NCBI RefSeq assembly: GCF_901709675.1
Contig: NC_051088.1
Span: 11,124,193 to 11,188,192, forward strand
Reading direction: 5' to 3'
From: Syngnathus acus
Lineage: Eukaryota; Chordata; Actinopteri; Syngnathiformes; Syngnathidae
DNA length: 64,000 nucleotides
The notes below the pieces were generated by a model. That model did no database searches. It was not told the DNA's origin and saw only the letters and a program-made list of their open reading frames with translations. The position numbers and the translations under genes are program-made. Shown here piece by piece: positions 21,322-33,271 of the stretch. Positions within the stretch are counted from its first letter, which is position 1, and every line of letters starts with the position of its first letter.

Positions 21322-22795
21322 TACCTACACACATTGTCATATAAAGCAGTTAACCAAATGTCTGATTTTTATATTTTAATTGTCGAATATAAAACAAGGA
21401 ATAAAACACCAGACAAGTTTTAACATAAATGTTTATTAAAAAAAATAAAAAATATTAAAAGTAAATTTCAAACCAGCAATCCAATGTGAAATTGCAGTAG
21501 ATATATTGGATAACAATATATAGGCGTATATATGCATACACGTTTTTTAAAAACTACTATAAGTGTTATAAAATCAAGATTAACCAAAGCGAAGCATAAT
21601 CTCCCCGTTGTTGCATAACGGCGCATCCCTTCATGCAATAAAGTTAGCTTGGAGAAAACGTGCATGTGGTGTTTCAGTGAGTGGTTCTTTCTTTCCTTGG
21701 CAAATCGTAAATCTACATTCTGGCTTAGATAGTTCACGCCAGGAGGGAGACGCAACACGTTCACTGACTGATCCGTTGATGCACGGGAAGAAAGGCAATT
21801 GACCCATTGACTCGTTCGCGAACGGGAAAGTCAGGATTGGTTCCCTCACTGATCCGTTCTCGCGATGAACTGGAAATGCAAATCACTCACTCACTGACTC
21901 GTTCACTCACAGATTCGTGAACGGGAAGTTGCGTCATTTTCTTCTTCGTTTTGTTTTACGGCGAGGTGGCACCAGCTTCAATGCGCATTACCGACACCTA
22001 CTGGTTGAAGTCATATGAACTGAAAAAAGAACGAATCAGTTTAGGAAGTGATTCGTTCACTGAAAAAACAAAAACAAATCGTTCTTTTAAACAAATCGTT
22101 CACTCACGAACCAACACTATTTTGTACTTACCCAACCCGCGCGGAACGCAATACTGAACGGATAAGAATGAAGAGAAGATTTTTTTTTTCCTTTTTTGTT
22201 ATTTACTTGTCTAGGCTGTTCTAAAACACCAGCTCGTATGCTTGATACATATTAGATGAGGTAAAAAGAATCCCGTCATTTACTTCATATGGTGTACCGG
22301 CACAAAGGTTTGCAGTGCTGAGGACATGTGGAGCCATAGAACAAAGTTATTTCGAAGCATTGATGGCCGAGCGGGCATCAATGTGCCCAACCGGGAGTCC
22401 AGGACCCTGCGGCAGGGGGCGTGGCTTGATTAGACAGGACACAAATGTGGTGTTGACGAGCATCCGAATTTTTGTGTTTGGGGCACCTCGGAGTTTCTAC
22501 TGATTTCTTTAAAATTCTATGTAAGGAAGAAATGATCACGATTTCTTACTGTTATCTAAACCAAAATGCATGCAGCAAACAGTTCACAACAGGTAGGCAA
22601 CGTTAGTCTTTATAGCAACATTACTGTATTTATTCATATTGTATTAATTATTAAAGCAAATAATGGGGAGGACACTATTTGGATCATTAATTTCCGGTTT
22701 GAATCCAATTTTTGAGAAAGGAAATCTAAAAAGCAACACAAAAGCAAATGGCACCCCCTTGTGGCACAAAGGTAAACCGCATGATTTCGTTGTCA

Positions 22796-22801
22796 TTTAT
22801 T
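22796..22801 (-). terminator. Candidate dgka polyadenylation signal
   Basis: A minus-strand AATAAA about 900 nt past the dgka stop codon. Another AATAAA (23700-23705) overlaps the stop codon itself and would leave almost no 3' UTR, so the distal site is the likelier one. Between 22802 and 23695 I see only A/T-rich sequence and a T-tract near 23317, compatible with a 3' UTR. Confidence 0.4.
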
Positions 22802-23700
22802 AAGTTTCATTGCACATTCGGTCACTTCAGGCATACTGCAGTAATAACACAAGACCCTCTTGGTATCATGAAATTATTTGACTCCATAGAGCACAGTTAC
22901 GTAAACATTCAGGAGTACGTCTGAGACACACTAATGTTCTCCTTTAAACCTGAACATATTAATTGATGGGTGATATTTGAAGGCTAGGTCTAATAAATGG
23001 CCTTACGTCCCTCTGAGACATTAGATTTACAAACACACACATTACATAATCTCAGCCATTTCCTCTTAAATGTATAAAAGCATTAATATTCTTTAGCTCA
23101 TGGTCCTCTTGTATTATTCTGATCAATATTATCACTGTTATAGTTATTATAATAAGTCACTCCACAATTACAACTCAAGGTATGTGCAGTTCCCAGTGTG
23201 TCTACCTAATTTCAGCAGAAGCAATCAAAAAGGCACTCGCTGTCCTTCTCGAAGCAAATTGACATTACTACCTTCAGCATTGGGGCGTTGATTGTTTTAA
23301 ATAAGACCTTTGTTTCCTTTTTTTTTTTTTTTTTTTTTAAATCTTACAATTATGTAACTATTCTACACGGCATAACGTTACAGACTTAAAACATGTCAGT
23401 TGGTTCTATACAGTAATCAAGTCCATGAGTGGGACCAGGCGGCATAGTGTAATTCGCATTTTAAGAAAACTTCAAATTGAAAAAATTAAAATTGCAGTCT
23501 ATTAATCAAAATGATGTTGGTGTAAGTGCTTTCTTTGTCTGTGATGCTTATTTTTGTTTTGTTTTGTTTCCACAGAAAAGACAAAACTGATATGGCATGT
23601 CGCTCTTCAAAGGGAGCAAATGTAGCTCTGGAATTTCAATTTTCCGGATTTCTATATTTTGTAGAATTTACAATAGTGCCTGGAGACGGAGCGTTTGCTT

Positions 23701-26700
23701 TTATTTGTAGTTGAAGAACCCAGACGCTTTTGCCTGTGGAGCCATCAGCATGCTAGCTTGGTTCTTGTGCGTGATGTGAATCTGAAAAGCCAACACAAAC
23801 GTTTCATTCTAATACACAAACAACAATAATAAACACCGACAAGCCAGCTTCACAATCCAAACGTCATTTGGACGTACCGTGCAGGGCGGTTGCATCCATG
23901 GCTCTCCGTCAATTTGCATCGGCAATGCTTTCTTGGTCCTGAGTGGAAACAAATTGGAAACTAATTGTTGTTACCGCCCGCCATTTGCAAAAGCTGCTCG
24001 TTTGTTAGCAGGATTACCAAAACATATGCAACCGATCACACCACTGATCATAAATAATAAATGATGTCAAATTATTATTACTATTTTTATCATTTTACAT
24101 CTTAAAAAACATCTTGAGCGTGCAAGTCTTTGTGAGGGAGACAATGATGTTTGAAAAGCATGGGAGGCAAAGTGTCCCATCCCAAGGATGGTCTGAATGT
24201 GTCCCTTGTGTTTTCCCCACCTGATGGTGAGCTGTGCTGTCTTGGCCAGCCTGACGGCACTCTTCAGGCCTGTGTAAATTTGTCCCATCTCCATGGCGCC
24301 CTCCAGGCCCACCACCTCCAGTCTACGATCGCTCAGATCTGTACAGCCGCAGGAACAAAAATATCAAGCTACTCAGGCTACAGTTCTTTGATTCACTCAG
24401 CTAAGTATCTGTAGTAACATGAAGACCAAGTGGTATCCAAATGAATTTGCCCATGTACTGCAGGTTATGCAGCATTTCTTAATGTGGTTCAAAGCCGACG
24501 TTTTGGCACACCCCAATTTGACTTTATTATTAAAAAAGAATACACTGAGGACGAGCTACTTCATTTGAAATTCAGACATTCACTTCATCTTGCATCTTGA
24601 TAATGATTTTTCTTTAAATTTTGTGAGGCTGGGTGGTCCAGCCATTTTATAGTCACCTGCTGCCCTCTAGTGTCTATACATTGCCAAATGCTACATTGCC
24701 ACCTCCTGAATGTATACAAGGCAGACATTTTGATACAACTCTCTAATTCCTTTTCTGTTCTTCTATTTTGACCATCAAGAGATGAAATACCTTGTCCGGT
24801 CACTTTCAGGATTTCAGGGTCCACGATCACATCAGGTTCGTCCTGACCGCTTGGCCCCTTGACCTCGCTCTTCTTGCTCTCACCCCAGAGATTGGAGCCA
24901 CCGTGCATGCTGGGAATATTTAGGACGGCGATGCCCTCCAGAGACAGGCTACTCAGATCCAAAGGAGTCCCGCAGCACTGATGACGGAAGATAAAATGAT
25001 AAAATGAACAAATGTATTGTAGTTGATGGCGTCATGTTATTGCTGTCTCACCTCTATCGTTAGACTTTCATTTAGTTTTTTGCAGGAGGCTGAGATGGTT
25101 TCTGAGGTGGCAAATTCAAAATACCACAACTTGTTCTTCATCCTGCACACAACAAAAAACATCCAGACGTTTGCAAACGTAGATATTCTCCAAAATGTCA
25201 GTGTCATACCTGCTGTTAAATTTTTGAGGATGTTTCTCTCGCATGGTGTGAAAACGGTGGGCGATGGAGGCGTCCTGTGCAACAAACACAATGTCGGCAA
25301 ACCTCAAAGACACACCGTCGTCCTCGTGCAAACTCACCACTCCGATGGAGAAGTAGTTATTGATGATTTCGTATGGCACGGGGTCACCCTTCTCTTCACC
25401 TGCCTCCGTGATGACCTGCACGCTCCAGCGGTCCATCAGAACCTCGGAGCTCGTCTCGATGTCCTTCAGGATCCTATTGAGGTCCTCGCCGTCATATCCT
25501 GAGGGGGGACGTTTGAGAATATTTGCATTTGAAATTCCTCTCAATTCTGTTTTGACTGGCCTGAGCTGTTTGCTTTATTTTGGAAGGGCGATTAAATTAA
25601 TGAATTAAACTGTCGTCTTTTGGGGTTACGTGTGTAATGTGTATTTCTCAAAAAGTGTACGCCTGTGAAGTGTTCTTCTTTGCTACTATTACTACTTGGA
25701 TCATTGTTTAGTTTGTTCTCACCTCCTCCCCACCGCAGGCACCGTGCGAGGTCATTTCCTGTGCCCAGAGGAAGTACGGCAACTGGCGGCCGCGCCAGCA
25801 TACCGGCTTTGTCTAATTGGGGAAGAAAAAGAAGTAGGAGGAGGCACAAGAGGAGAGATTTAACCGAAAACTGACACAGAACAATTTGGTGCACATCCAA
25901 AGTAGGATGGTCTGTGCTACAGTAAGTCTGCATTTGCAAGTGATTTTGTGAATGGCGCTCACCGATGGCATCCAGGATCCAGCCGACTGTGCCGTCTCCG
26001 CCGCATACAAGGATCCTGTAATCCTGAAGGTCTCTGAAGAAACTCAGGCTGATCAAGAGACAACAACAACAAGTTAATATTGCACACACAGAAGGTTACA
26101 TCAAAAATGGACTGAAATGTGCAGTTAAATATGCAGAGAGGGTCAAATTAAGGACACCTGTAAAGGCTATAGTGGATTAGAGGTTTATTTCACCAAAAAG
26201 TCTAATATTCTAAATTTTTGGTGCCTGGGGACAAAAAATCACAAATCCAGTGGTTGTTTGAGTGGATTTTGTCTTGCAGCACTCACTCACTCACTCACTC
26301 ACTCACTCACTCACTCACTCACTCACTCACTCACTCACTCACTCACTCACTCACTCACTCACTCACTCACTCACTCACTCACTCACTCACTCACTCACTC
26401 ACTCACTCACCCTGCAGCTGGTCCACCATTGGAAAGGTTGTACACCTGCCGGGGGTTGAGCAAATACTGAAATTTACGTAGGACCCTGAAATGCATGAAA
26501 ACAAACTTGAAAGGCGCATGAATTGTTTAAAATCAACTGAACTGGGTCACAAGAGTGATTTTTAGTCTCACTTTGTAACACACACACATTTGTTTTTTTT
26601 TTAAGTTAAGCATTTCACAAAATACATAAAAATGTTTGAACAGATAAATGATGTACTTGTTTTCGAGGCTCACCTTTCCCCTTGCTTGCCTCCACTTTTG

Positions 26701-29700
26701 GGATTGACAAACACAAGAAGAGGGTGTGTATTGGGCACGGGGCTGATCTGTCACAGAAATAAATATTGTGATCATTTGCATCCATCGAATAATTTGATGA
26801 GAATTCAAGTACGTACTTGAAGGACTTGTCCATCAGGTGTTGTATTGAGCTCAGTGTCGTCCAACTGACCGGAGCAGCCGTTGTTGGATCTCTCCTTCGT
26901 CCCACCGAGAGCACAAAAAGTTCCTATGATTATCCATTATCTGTCTATCATAGATCAATCTATCTGTACATCCATCCATCTGTCCAACCATCCACCCACC
27001 TTGATGACGGGATAGACGGCCCACGGAGGCAGGATGTGGTCTCGGAGTGGGCCGCACCTGCATTCGCTCGGCTCTTCGTCTGCACACGCATCGTGGCGCT
27101 GATAAATAGAAAAATAAAAGCAAAACATTCCTGAGTCTGAGACACCAATAGTACACATTATACATGATATAAATGCATAATAAGTTTAGAGAAATACTTG
27201 GAACTCTATCGAGCCTGCCCTCCCTCCATCTGAATTGAAATGGTATGTTATCTGCTTATTTCCGAAATTGCATCGTCACATCCTCACCATGGAGTGGCAC
27301 CACACACAATGTTTGCCCGTCAGGCCTTGGAAGCTCTTGATTTTCTTCTGGCACTTGTCACACTTCCTCGATTCACAGTTGCCACTCACCCAGTCGTGCG
27401 CTGGAACCTGAAAAAGGGGAAAGTCTCATTTGGGGGCATGACGGCTGAGGGGGGAAAAAAAATCACATCCAGTCTATTAAGGTGGTCATGAAGACATCAG
27501 CATACCCCGGTTTCTTTCTTGGACTTCACATAGGTTCTGGCGCAGGGGTCTGGATTCCTGTTAGCGCAGCGGCCGTGGACTGTGTACTTGCAGCCTGTCG
27601 ATTAAAGGTGGCAAAAGTACTGACACTCTGAAATGAAGTAGAAGTACAAGTACTTGAGTAAACAAAGCTGATAAAAGTGATGACTCAACTGTGTAATTAA
27701 GCAAAACTAAGTCTGAAACGTACTTTAATAGAAAAGTCAAAAGTATATCTTATATTCATTCTTATTTATATTTCATATTAATTTATATCCAATCTCTTTG
27801 GATTGGTAGACACAATTGAAAAACAACTCAGCACATAAACTTGTCCCTCCCCTTTGTTTTCATCAACAGAGGTTTACAGTAACATGCCTATTTTGCCAAA
27901 GGAAAGTGTCAAAAGTACATATATCTGATAACATCTACTCATGTGCAGTTTCCAGGGCACCGTGTTCACTCAGGCCCCAGTTATGGAGGCACGTCAAACC
28001 CTTGGCGGGGCTGCGGTTACTCACAGGTGCAGCACAGGCCTTGCTTCCTGAGACCCAGAAGCATGCAGTGGCAAACGTTGCAGTAAGCAGGCTTGTTGAA
28101 ATGTTTCATTCTCCACAGGTGCTGTCCGTCTGTCTGTGTCATCTGGTAAAAGAACAAAGGAATTATGTTCTGGAGTTATCACCGGATTAGCTATTAACAG
28201 TGGTTAGTTTATTTTTTTCACTTGTGTAACAAGAATGTTAAAATAGTTGACACATGAGACGATTCACATTCACACCTGTCATTAAAGAAAATACTTTTAT
28301 TGTTCTTAAATTTACGATTAATGTATAGTTATGGCATTTAACTCCGCCCTTTTCAGACCCTCATTTACCTAGAAAACATAAAAGGCATAAAAATACATTG
28401 AATTAGTTTTAAGAAGGTTTAAATGTGACTTCTAAAAATAATTGTCCGTGGTGCCTGCCTACCGATCAGTTAGAACAATCTTTCGATATTTGCTTATTTC
28501 TAAAAATGTGCAAGCAGTTGCATTGTAAATAAAAACAATAAATAGAGAGAACACAATGGCCATTGGCCACTACAGTAAACATTTGAATTTGATCATTTAG
28601 TGAGAAGAAAATCTTGGAATAGGTACTAGGACATAAAGTTAAATTCAGTTGAGGTGAGCATACTGTACGTTCTCGACGCTTTACACTTCTGTAACAACAC
28701 TCCTTTCATAACACAAGTGTCCCACATTTCACACTCACGACGAGCCTCACACTAATGACATTGCTGATGATGCAGAATGTGTCATGGCGTTCTGAACAGC
28801 ACAGCACACGCTAATCTTCTCAAATTGTCCACACATGATTATGAGGTTGCTTTCAATCGCTTAATAGGGAAACAAGTGCTTTTATCCAAATTACACGTGA
28901 ATTTTTGTTTGATTCTTCCAGCAGGTGAATCAATTTCCCTGACAGGCTTTAAATGGCTATAAATAGCCTTGGAGGGCATAGCGGTCACTGTATCTTTTGC
29001 AATTAATCATTGATACATTCCAGTATTTTTTTTGTTAAATGTGAAAACTCTAAAAAAACAACAACAATATGTATGTAAAACAATATCAATATGCACATTG
29101 TTTAACTTTTCCATCATTTATTCTGACGCTTGTTTGACAATTAATTCTTTAAAAAACATGTTTGTGTCGACTTTTTTTTACGAGTGTTAAAACAAGTGTA
29201 TTGCTGTTCACACAAAAACTGACAGCAGAAAGAATGTTCAAATGTGAAATTAAATAACTACTTTGAAGTTAATAAATCATTTGCGGTAGGAAAAATAGCG
29301 CTGCAGGTTAGTCACTAATTTCCAGCCACAGCTAAAGGCTGATTTATTATCTTGCGTTTTAATCCTTTTAGTCCATGTCATCATGGCAGAATGTGGTGCA
29401 ATCATGTAAAAAACCCGCAAGAGCACCATGTTGATCATGACGTGTGCACTTAGGAGTGCTGAGTATGCAAAACGGCCCAGGACATGCGAGAAATAGGAGG
29501 CAAAGGCCGGTGGGGCATTGGCAGGAGCAATAAAAGCGTTGACGTCATTTACCTTCAGGCCCAGTAGGACCAGCAGGGGGATGTTGTTCATGCCGCCCTC
29601 CACCCACTCCTCCAGAGACACAGTACCGCTGCTGTCGGCATCTATGGCAGTCATCATGTCCTTGAGAACCTGCAGGGGATCTTACCGTTATCATTTAAAC

Positions 29701-32700
29701 TCCAAACTGGTTTCTCAGCTTTAGAAAATGTGTCAGGTTTTTGCTGTTGTTGTATGTGAAGCTTATCAGTTGACAAATGACATTACGCGTGTTCTTTCAT
29801 AGATCAGAACGTGGTGCTTTCAAGTGCAGCGGAGCCCTGAGGGACTTACCGGCCTAAGCTCTGACACGTCCCAACCCAAGTACTCAGCAGCGTGCATCAT
29901 TTGAGCGATAATTCGATCCACTTCCTGCCATTTGAAAAAAATAAAAATAAAATATGATCAGAAGCGCTAATCTACATTTAAAAATGTGTTTTGTTAAATT
30001 GTAAAACTGTATTCCTAACAGTGGTGGTGGGCGGATCGGTTCAGTCCATCAATAATATAAAGTCAGTATCAATATTGGATCAATATTAGCGCAATAAGAT
30101 CGACACAACTCATGCAACTTGAACCTTAGTAACAGTGGGGCTGTTTCTTTAATCAATCACATTTTAAATCTGCTTTCCGGAGGCCGGCAATCTGACCCCC
30201 GATGATGTCAGCATATTTCTGTCCTTTGATTGGTTGGTCAGAGCAAGCAAGTTTGACTAGTTCCGGACAGCTCCAGTACGTGCACTCGACATGGCAGTTT
30301 TCATGCCATTACATTGCATTTTGACATCGTATGAACGAGAAAGCGACCAACCATGCACTGAATCAAACACATTCTAATCTGGACCACATTTTCCGAAATT
30401 AGACTGACATCTTACCGAGCTGTCCAGGACGCCGTTGCCGTCTCTGTCGTAGAGCTTGAAAGCAACTGTGGAAAAAAGAATAAAACTAAACTATCAACAT
30501 AAAAACAGCGGCAGTTTTTTTGAGGGGCAAGCAAAAACTTACACTCCAGCTTGTCCCGAGGCTGACCGTCCTCCAAGAGTGAGAAGTAACACGAAACATC
30601 CTTTAGAAAGACCTCCTCTGTAAAGAATGATGGACAGAATAATATGTATTATCCACCCATTCATTTTGGATAGCCCTTGCGATCATAAGGGCCATGGGTG
30701 AGCTGAAGTAGTATATCTCAGCTGACTTAGGTCAAAGGGCAAACATACCCTGGAATATGTCCAGTACTGATCTGTGTGTGTGTATTCTTACTGCTGTCTT
30801 CCTGAGCAGTTTCAGAGTTCTGGAAAGAGCGGAAGAGTCGCTGGCACAGATCTGCTGGGAAGTCGTCCACTTCCAAATAAGTCTTCAGGAAGAGACGAAA
30901 GCCTTCTTCATTGATGCACTGGAATAGAAAAGTTGGAATCAAATGCGTGTGGGACATTTATGGGTGGGCAAGGATATCTCAGGGGCTTCTTCATTCAAAT
31001 GGAAAACTACAATGCAGAGTGGACAAGTTTTTTTTCTTCTTCAAACACATTACATTTTTTTAAAGTGGACATATTATAGAATAATGTTTGTAGACAAATA
31101 GTCTTCTAAGTCTTCTATACTTTATTTGCGTGTGTTTCCCTTTTTTCCATCTCAATTAAAATGGCTGTCAGTTATTTACGGCTTTCCCCTATGTTTTTAT
31201 TTCTGACAATTTTTACAAAAGCGAGCTATTCTACACTTGCGCACCACTGTTATGTAACAGGAGAACTAATTTAAACAAATAACCGTGGGATGCAGTGTCC
31301 AGTCACTTGGGGGCACGAGACAAGGTTGCCCCAAAAAAAGCATCTTATTTGGGTAAAACAAGAAGTAGGTTGTGAGTGCTTCCAATGCATGGTGTGCTAA
31401 AGCCCCCTGCTACCAGAAAACGGAAGTCAGCCCAGACGTTTGTGACTTTCACCATTGGATGCTGGAGGGCTTCAAGTGAACTCCCTCGATAATACTGAAC
31501 CACAAACCCATTTCTTGCTGACGCTGATGCCCTGCAGAACTGCCCCACTAAGAAATAATTTACTCACTGTTAATTCACTTTCCTTTTTGTTTTTATGAGG
31601 AAAATGAATGTGAAATACGGCCCGAATATGATGTTCGTGGCCAGAAATGACTACATTAGAATGCTGCATAAATGTATCCAAACTTCTGAAAGTAGCCGGC
31701 GAGGATTCGCCGCGTGGGCCCAGGTGAGAGCCTCATTTACATTTGCAATCTCAGTATAACGGTGCCGCATCTTACGAGAGTGCTTAGTTGACACCATGGA
31801 CGGCTTTGAATCTCATTAGCCGGATGCCCACGTATTGAATCAGCTCAAGAATGAATCAGATGATTTTGTTTCCGCACGCTGAGAGCCGTCCGAAGTTTGA
31901 AGCGAGTTTGAAACACTGGTGGAGCTAGAGGGGGACACAGGGGCACTGCCCCCTTCCAGCTGGCAGGCCAAATAACGGACTTTTGGGTGTTTTCCGATTT
32001 CCCCACTCCCCCGCTGGGAACATATGGTGAATGTTTGTCATTGTTTTCTGATGATTTTTTGGGGGTTTGTAAAAAAAAAAAAAAACTATCCTGAGATATC
32101 CTTGTCACCCCCCCAAGGAGAAAATCCTAGCTACGTCAGTGGTTTGAAATGAGAAGTACACGCTGTCCCATCCCATTCTGTGACCTCACCTCTCCATGTC
32201 TGTGCTGAGAGAGGCGGCCATCTGCATCGAATTCCCGCAGCACGTCTTTCACCTTCAGGCTGCAATCTGGAAGAAGTCACACAAGGGCAGGCAAAGGCAA
32301 GAGCAGAAATTTGAGGCCGAACACATGAAGACAAGAGATGACAACTTCGGAGTGCGGTACAAATGGCTTTTGGATCATTTTCATCACGAATCAACAAAAA
32401 ATTAAGTCAGATAATCGATTCGATAAATTCATTCAATTATTTTATGACATCACCATTGCAGGACAAAAAGTAAATTAAAGTTACCTCATTGAAAATTATG
32501 AAAACAACATTCATTTACAATATGCTTTTTTCCCTGTTACCTTTTATTGTTTCCTTAAATTGTTTTTAATCTGAGTCTTTTGTGATGAAAGACTATACAT
32601 AAAAAAAAAACTTGATTTTGTAAATTCTTCGAAAGCACTCTGTAGTTATTATTAAGATAATAATTGAACAATAAATGCCTTGTTTGCAGCGATGAAAGGT

Positions 32701-33233
32701 AATTGTACAATTTGGGGTTTAATGCAAAATCTGCAATACGTTTTTGAAAACATGCCTAAATTGCACAAATACTACTCTTAAATTTGACTGGCCATTGAGA
32801 GTATGGTTTTATTATACTTTCACTAAAACAAGTTTTATAATGGTGGCTGTTTGAACCTTGAATTAATGATTTCATTTTTTTAAAAGAATGAATTCCTTCA
32901 GCCTGATTGCAACACAACCGTTTATTCAGTCAGCAATCTAGTTGTTTCGAACCCTAGAAAAAAAATCTGTTAAAATGTTCTCCACTCCCCCACATGATTA
33001 ATACCCATCCTGGATGTTGAGTTTTGTGTTCAGATTGACAACTTAGAGTTCAGACACCAAGAGTGCAGGTGTGTGTGTGAGTGGGTGGAAGTGCAACATG
33101 AGGTATGGGTACGTGTGCGTGCGGTGAGGGGGCTAAAGTGTCACTAAATGTACTCACATTCAATGTACTGCTGTAGCTGGATGAAGTCGACCGGGTTGAG
33201 CTCCTTCACCTCTTTGCCGGCGGGGGCGGACAT
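23701..33233 (-). CDS. dgka: Diacylglycerol kinase alpha, 729 aa, 23 coding exons
   Basis: Phosphorylates diacylglycerol to phosphatidic acid, damping PKC/Ras signalling. Exons in transcript order: 33158-33233, 32190-32266, 30792-30918, 30543-30617, 30416-30465, 29850-29924, 29553-29669, 28025-28142, 27506-27594, 27288-27407, 27000-27098, 26817-26894, 26674-26747, 26411-26485, 25963-26048, 25723-25812, 25338-25498, 25210-25274, 25052-25142, 24791-24977, 24221-24338, 23878-23938, 23701-23781. Phases close to 730 codons; human DGKA is 735 aa. Domains: recoverin-homology N-terminus; EF-hand loops [12 protein letters not shown] (125-136) and [12 protein letters not shown] (170-181); C1A (about 207-256); C1B (about 272-321); catalytic domain with GGDGTVGW (433-440) and [17 protein letters not shown]; accessory domain with [18 protein letters not shown]. 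The exon 12 acceptor (ACGAAG|GAG) is weak, and that linker is the least certain part. Confidence 0.96.
26281..26410 (+). repeat. (ACTC)n microsatellite forming a dgka 5' splice site
   Basis: About 32 perfect ACTC units, read as (GTGA)n on the transcribed strand. They begin exactly at the donor of dgka exon 14 (exon 26411-26485), so the first 130 nt of the intron are GTGAGTGAGTGA repeats. Every unit supplies a GTGAGT hexamer matching positions +1 to +6 of the donor consensus. Confidence 0.95.
27604..27790 (+). mobile_element. Probable transposon-derived sequence in dgka intron 9/8
   Basis: Contains GGCAAAAGTACTGACAC, AGTAGAAGTACAAGTACTTG and AGTAAACAAAG, which resemble a 'plus-one-AGTACTTGAGTAA' type repeat I recall as abundant in fish genomes. 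It starts about 10 bp upstream of dgka exon 9. Boundaries and family are uncertain. Confidence 0.35.
30645..30705 (-). mobile_element. SINE tail fragment in dgka intron 3
   Basis: CCACCCATTCATTTTGGATAG followed by CTTGCGATCATAAGGGCCATG resembles, in reverse orientation, the 3' end of the SINE family seen complete at 40270-40565. Short and decayed. Confidence 0.4.
31914..32141. mobile_element. hAT-type MITE, 228 bp, with 8-bp target duplication
   Basis: The element starts CACTGGTGGAGCTAG and ends CTAGCTACGTCAGTG, whose reverse complement is CACTGACGTAGCTAG. These are ~15-bp terminal inverted repeats with three mismatches. It is flanked by a perfect 8-bp direct repeat GTTTGAAA (31906-31913 and 32142-32149), the hallmark of the hAT superfamily. 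There is no coding capacity, so it is non-autonomous. It sits in the dgka intron, 48 bp from the exon at 32190-32266. The C-rich/G-rich interior is shared with the fragment at 4866. Confidence 0.85.
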
Positions 33234-33271
33234 GCTTCGTGAGCTCAGGTGCGAGACGCGACGAGGCGAAA
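33158..33271 (-). other. dgka: dgka first coding exon including 5' UTR part
   Basis: A strong acceptor (TCTCCGCAG) on the minus strand ends just before 33271. That gives 38 nt of 5' UTR ahead of the ATG at 33233, so at least one untranslated exon must lie upstream. Confidence 0.75.

Larger units (their letters stand above)
17951..22282. repeat. Large nested inverted repeat (~4.3 kb palindrome)
   Basis: The left arm (17951 to about 20030) is repeated in reverse complement in the right arm (about 20031-22282). Anchor pairs: TAAATGACGGGA (17951) with TCCCGTCATTTA (ending 22282); CTCATCTAATATGTATCAAG (17982) with its complement near 22255; AAGTACAAAGTAGTGTTGG (18331) with CCAACACTATTTTGTACTT (ending about 22130); and the blocks around 18480, 19000 and 19400 with 21990, 21450 and 21080. 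Scattered substitutions and small indels separate the arms, and about 230 bp near 18050-18288 exist only on the left. The centre is an inverted array of 235-bp units. No transposase frame was recognised. It may be a foldback-type DNA transposon or an inverted duplication of nested MITEs. Confidence 0.9.

Noticed and set aside
17951-22282. Palindrome as a sequencing fold-back artefact
   Set aside because: Arms differ by scattered substitutions, indels and a ~230-bp left-only segment, which a technical fold-back would not produce. It is still worth confirming with long reads.
23700-23705. AATAAA overlapping the dgka stop codon as the real poly(A) signal
   Set aside because: It would leave essentially no 3' UTR. 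The motif arises from an AAA codon plus TAA stop and is probably fortuitous.
26218-26481. Leu-Thr-His-Ser repeat protein
   Set aside because: Translation of the (ACTC)n microsatellite, on the strand opposite to dgka.
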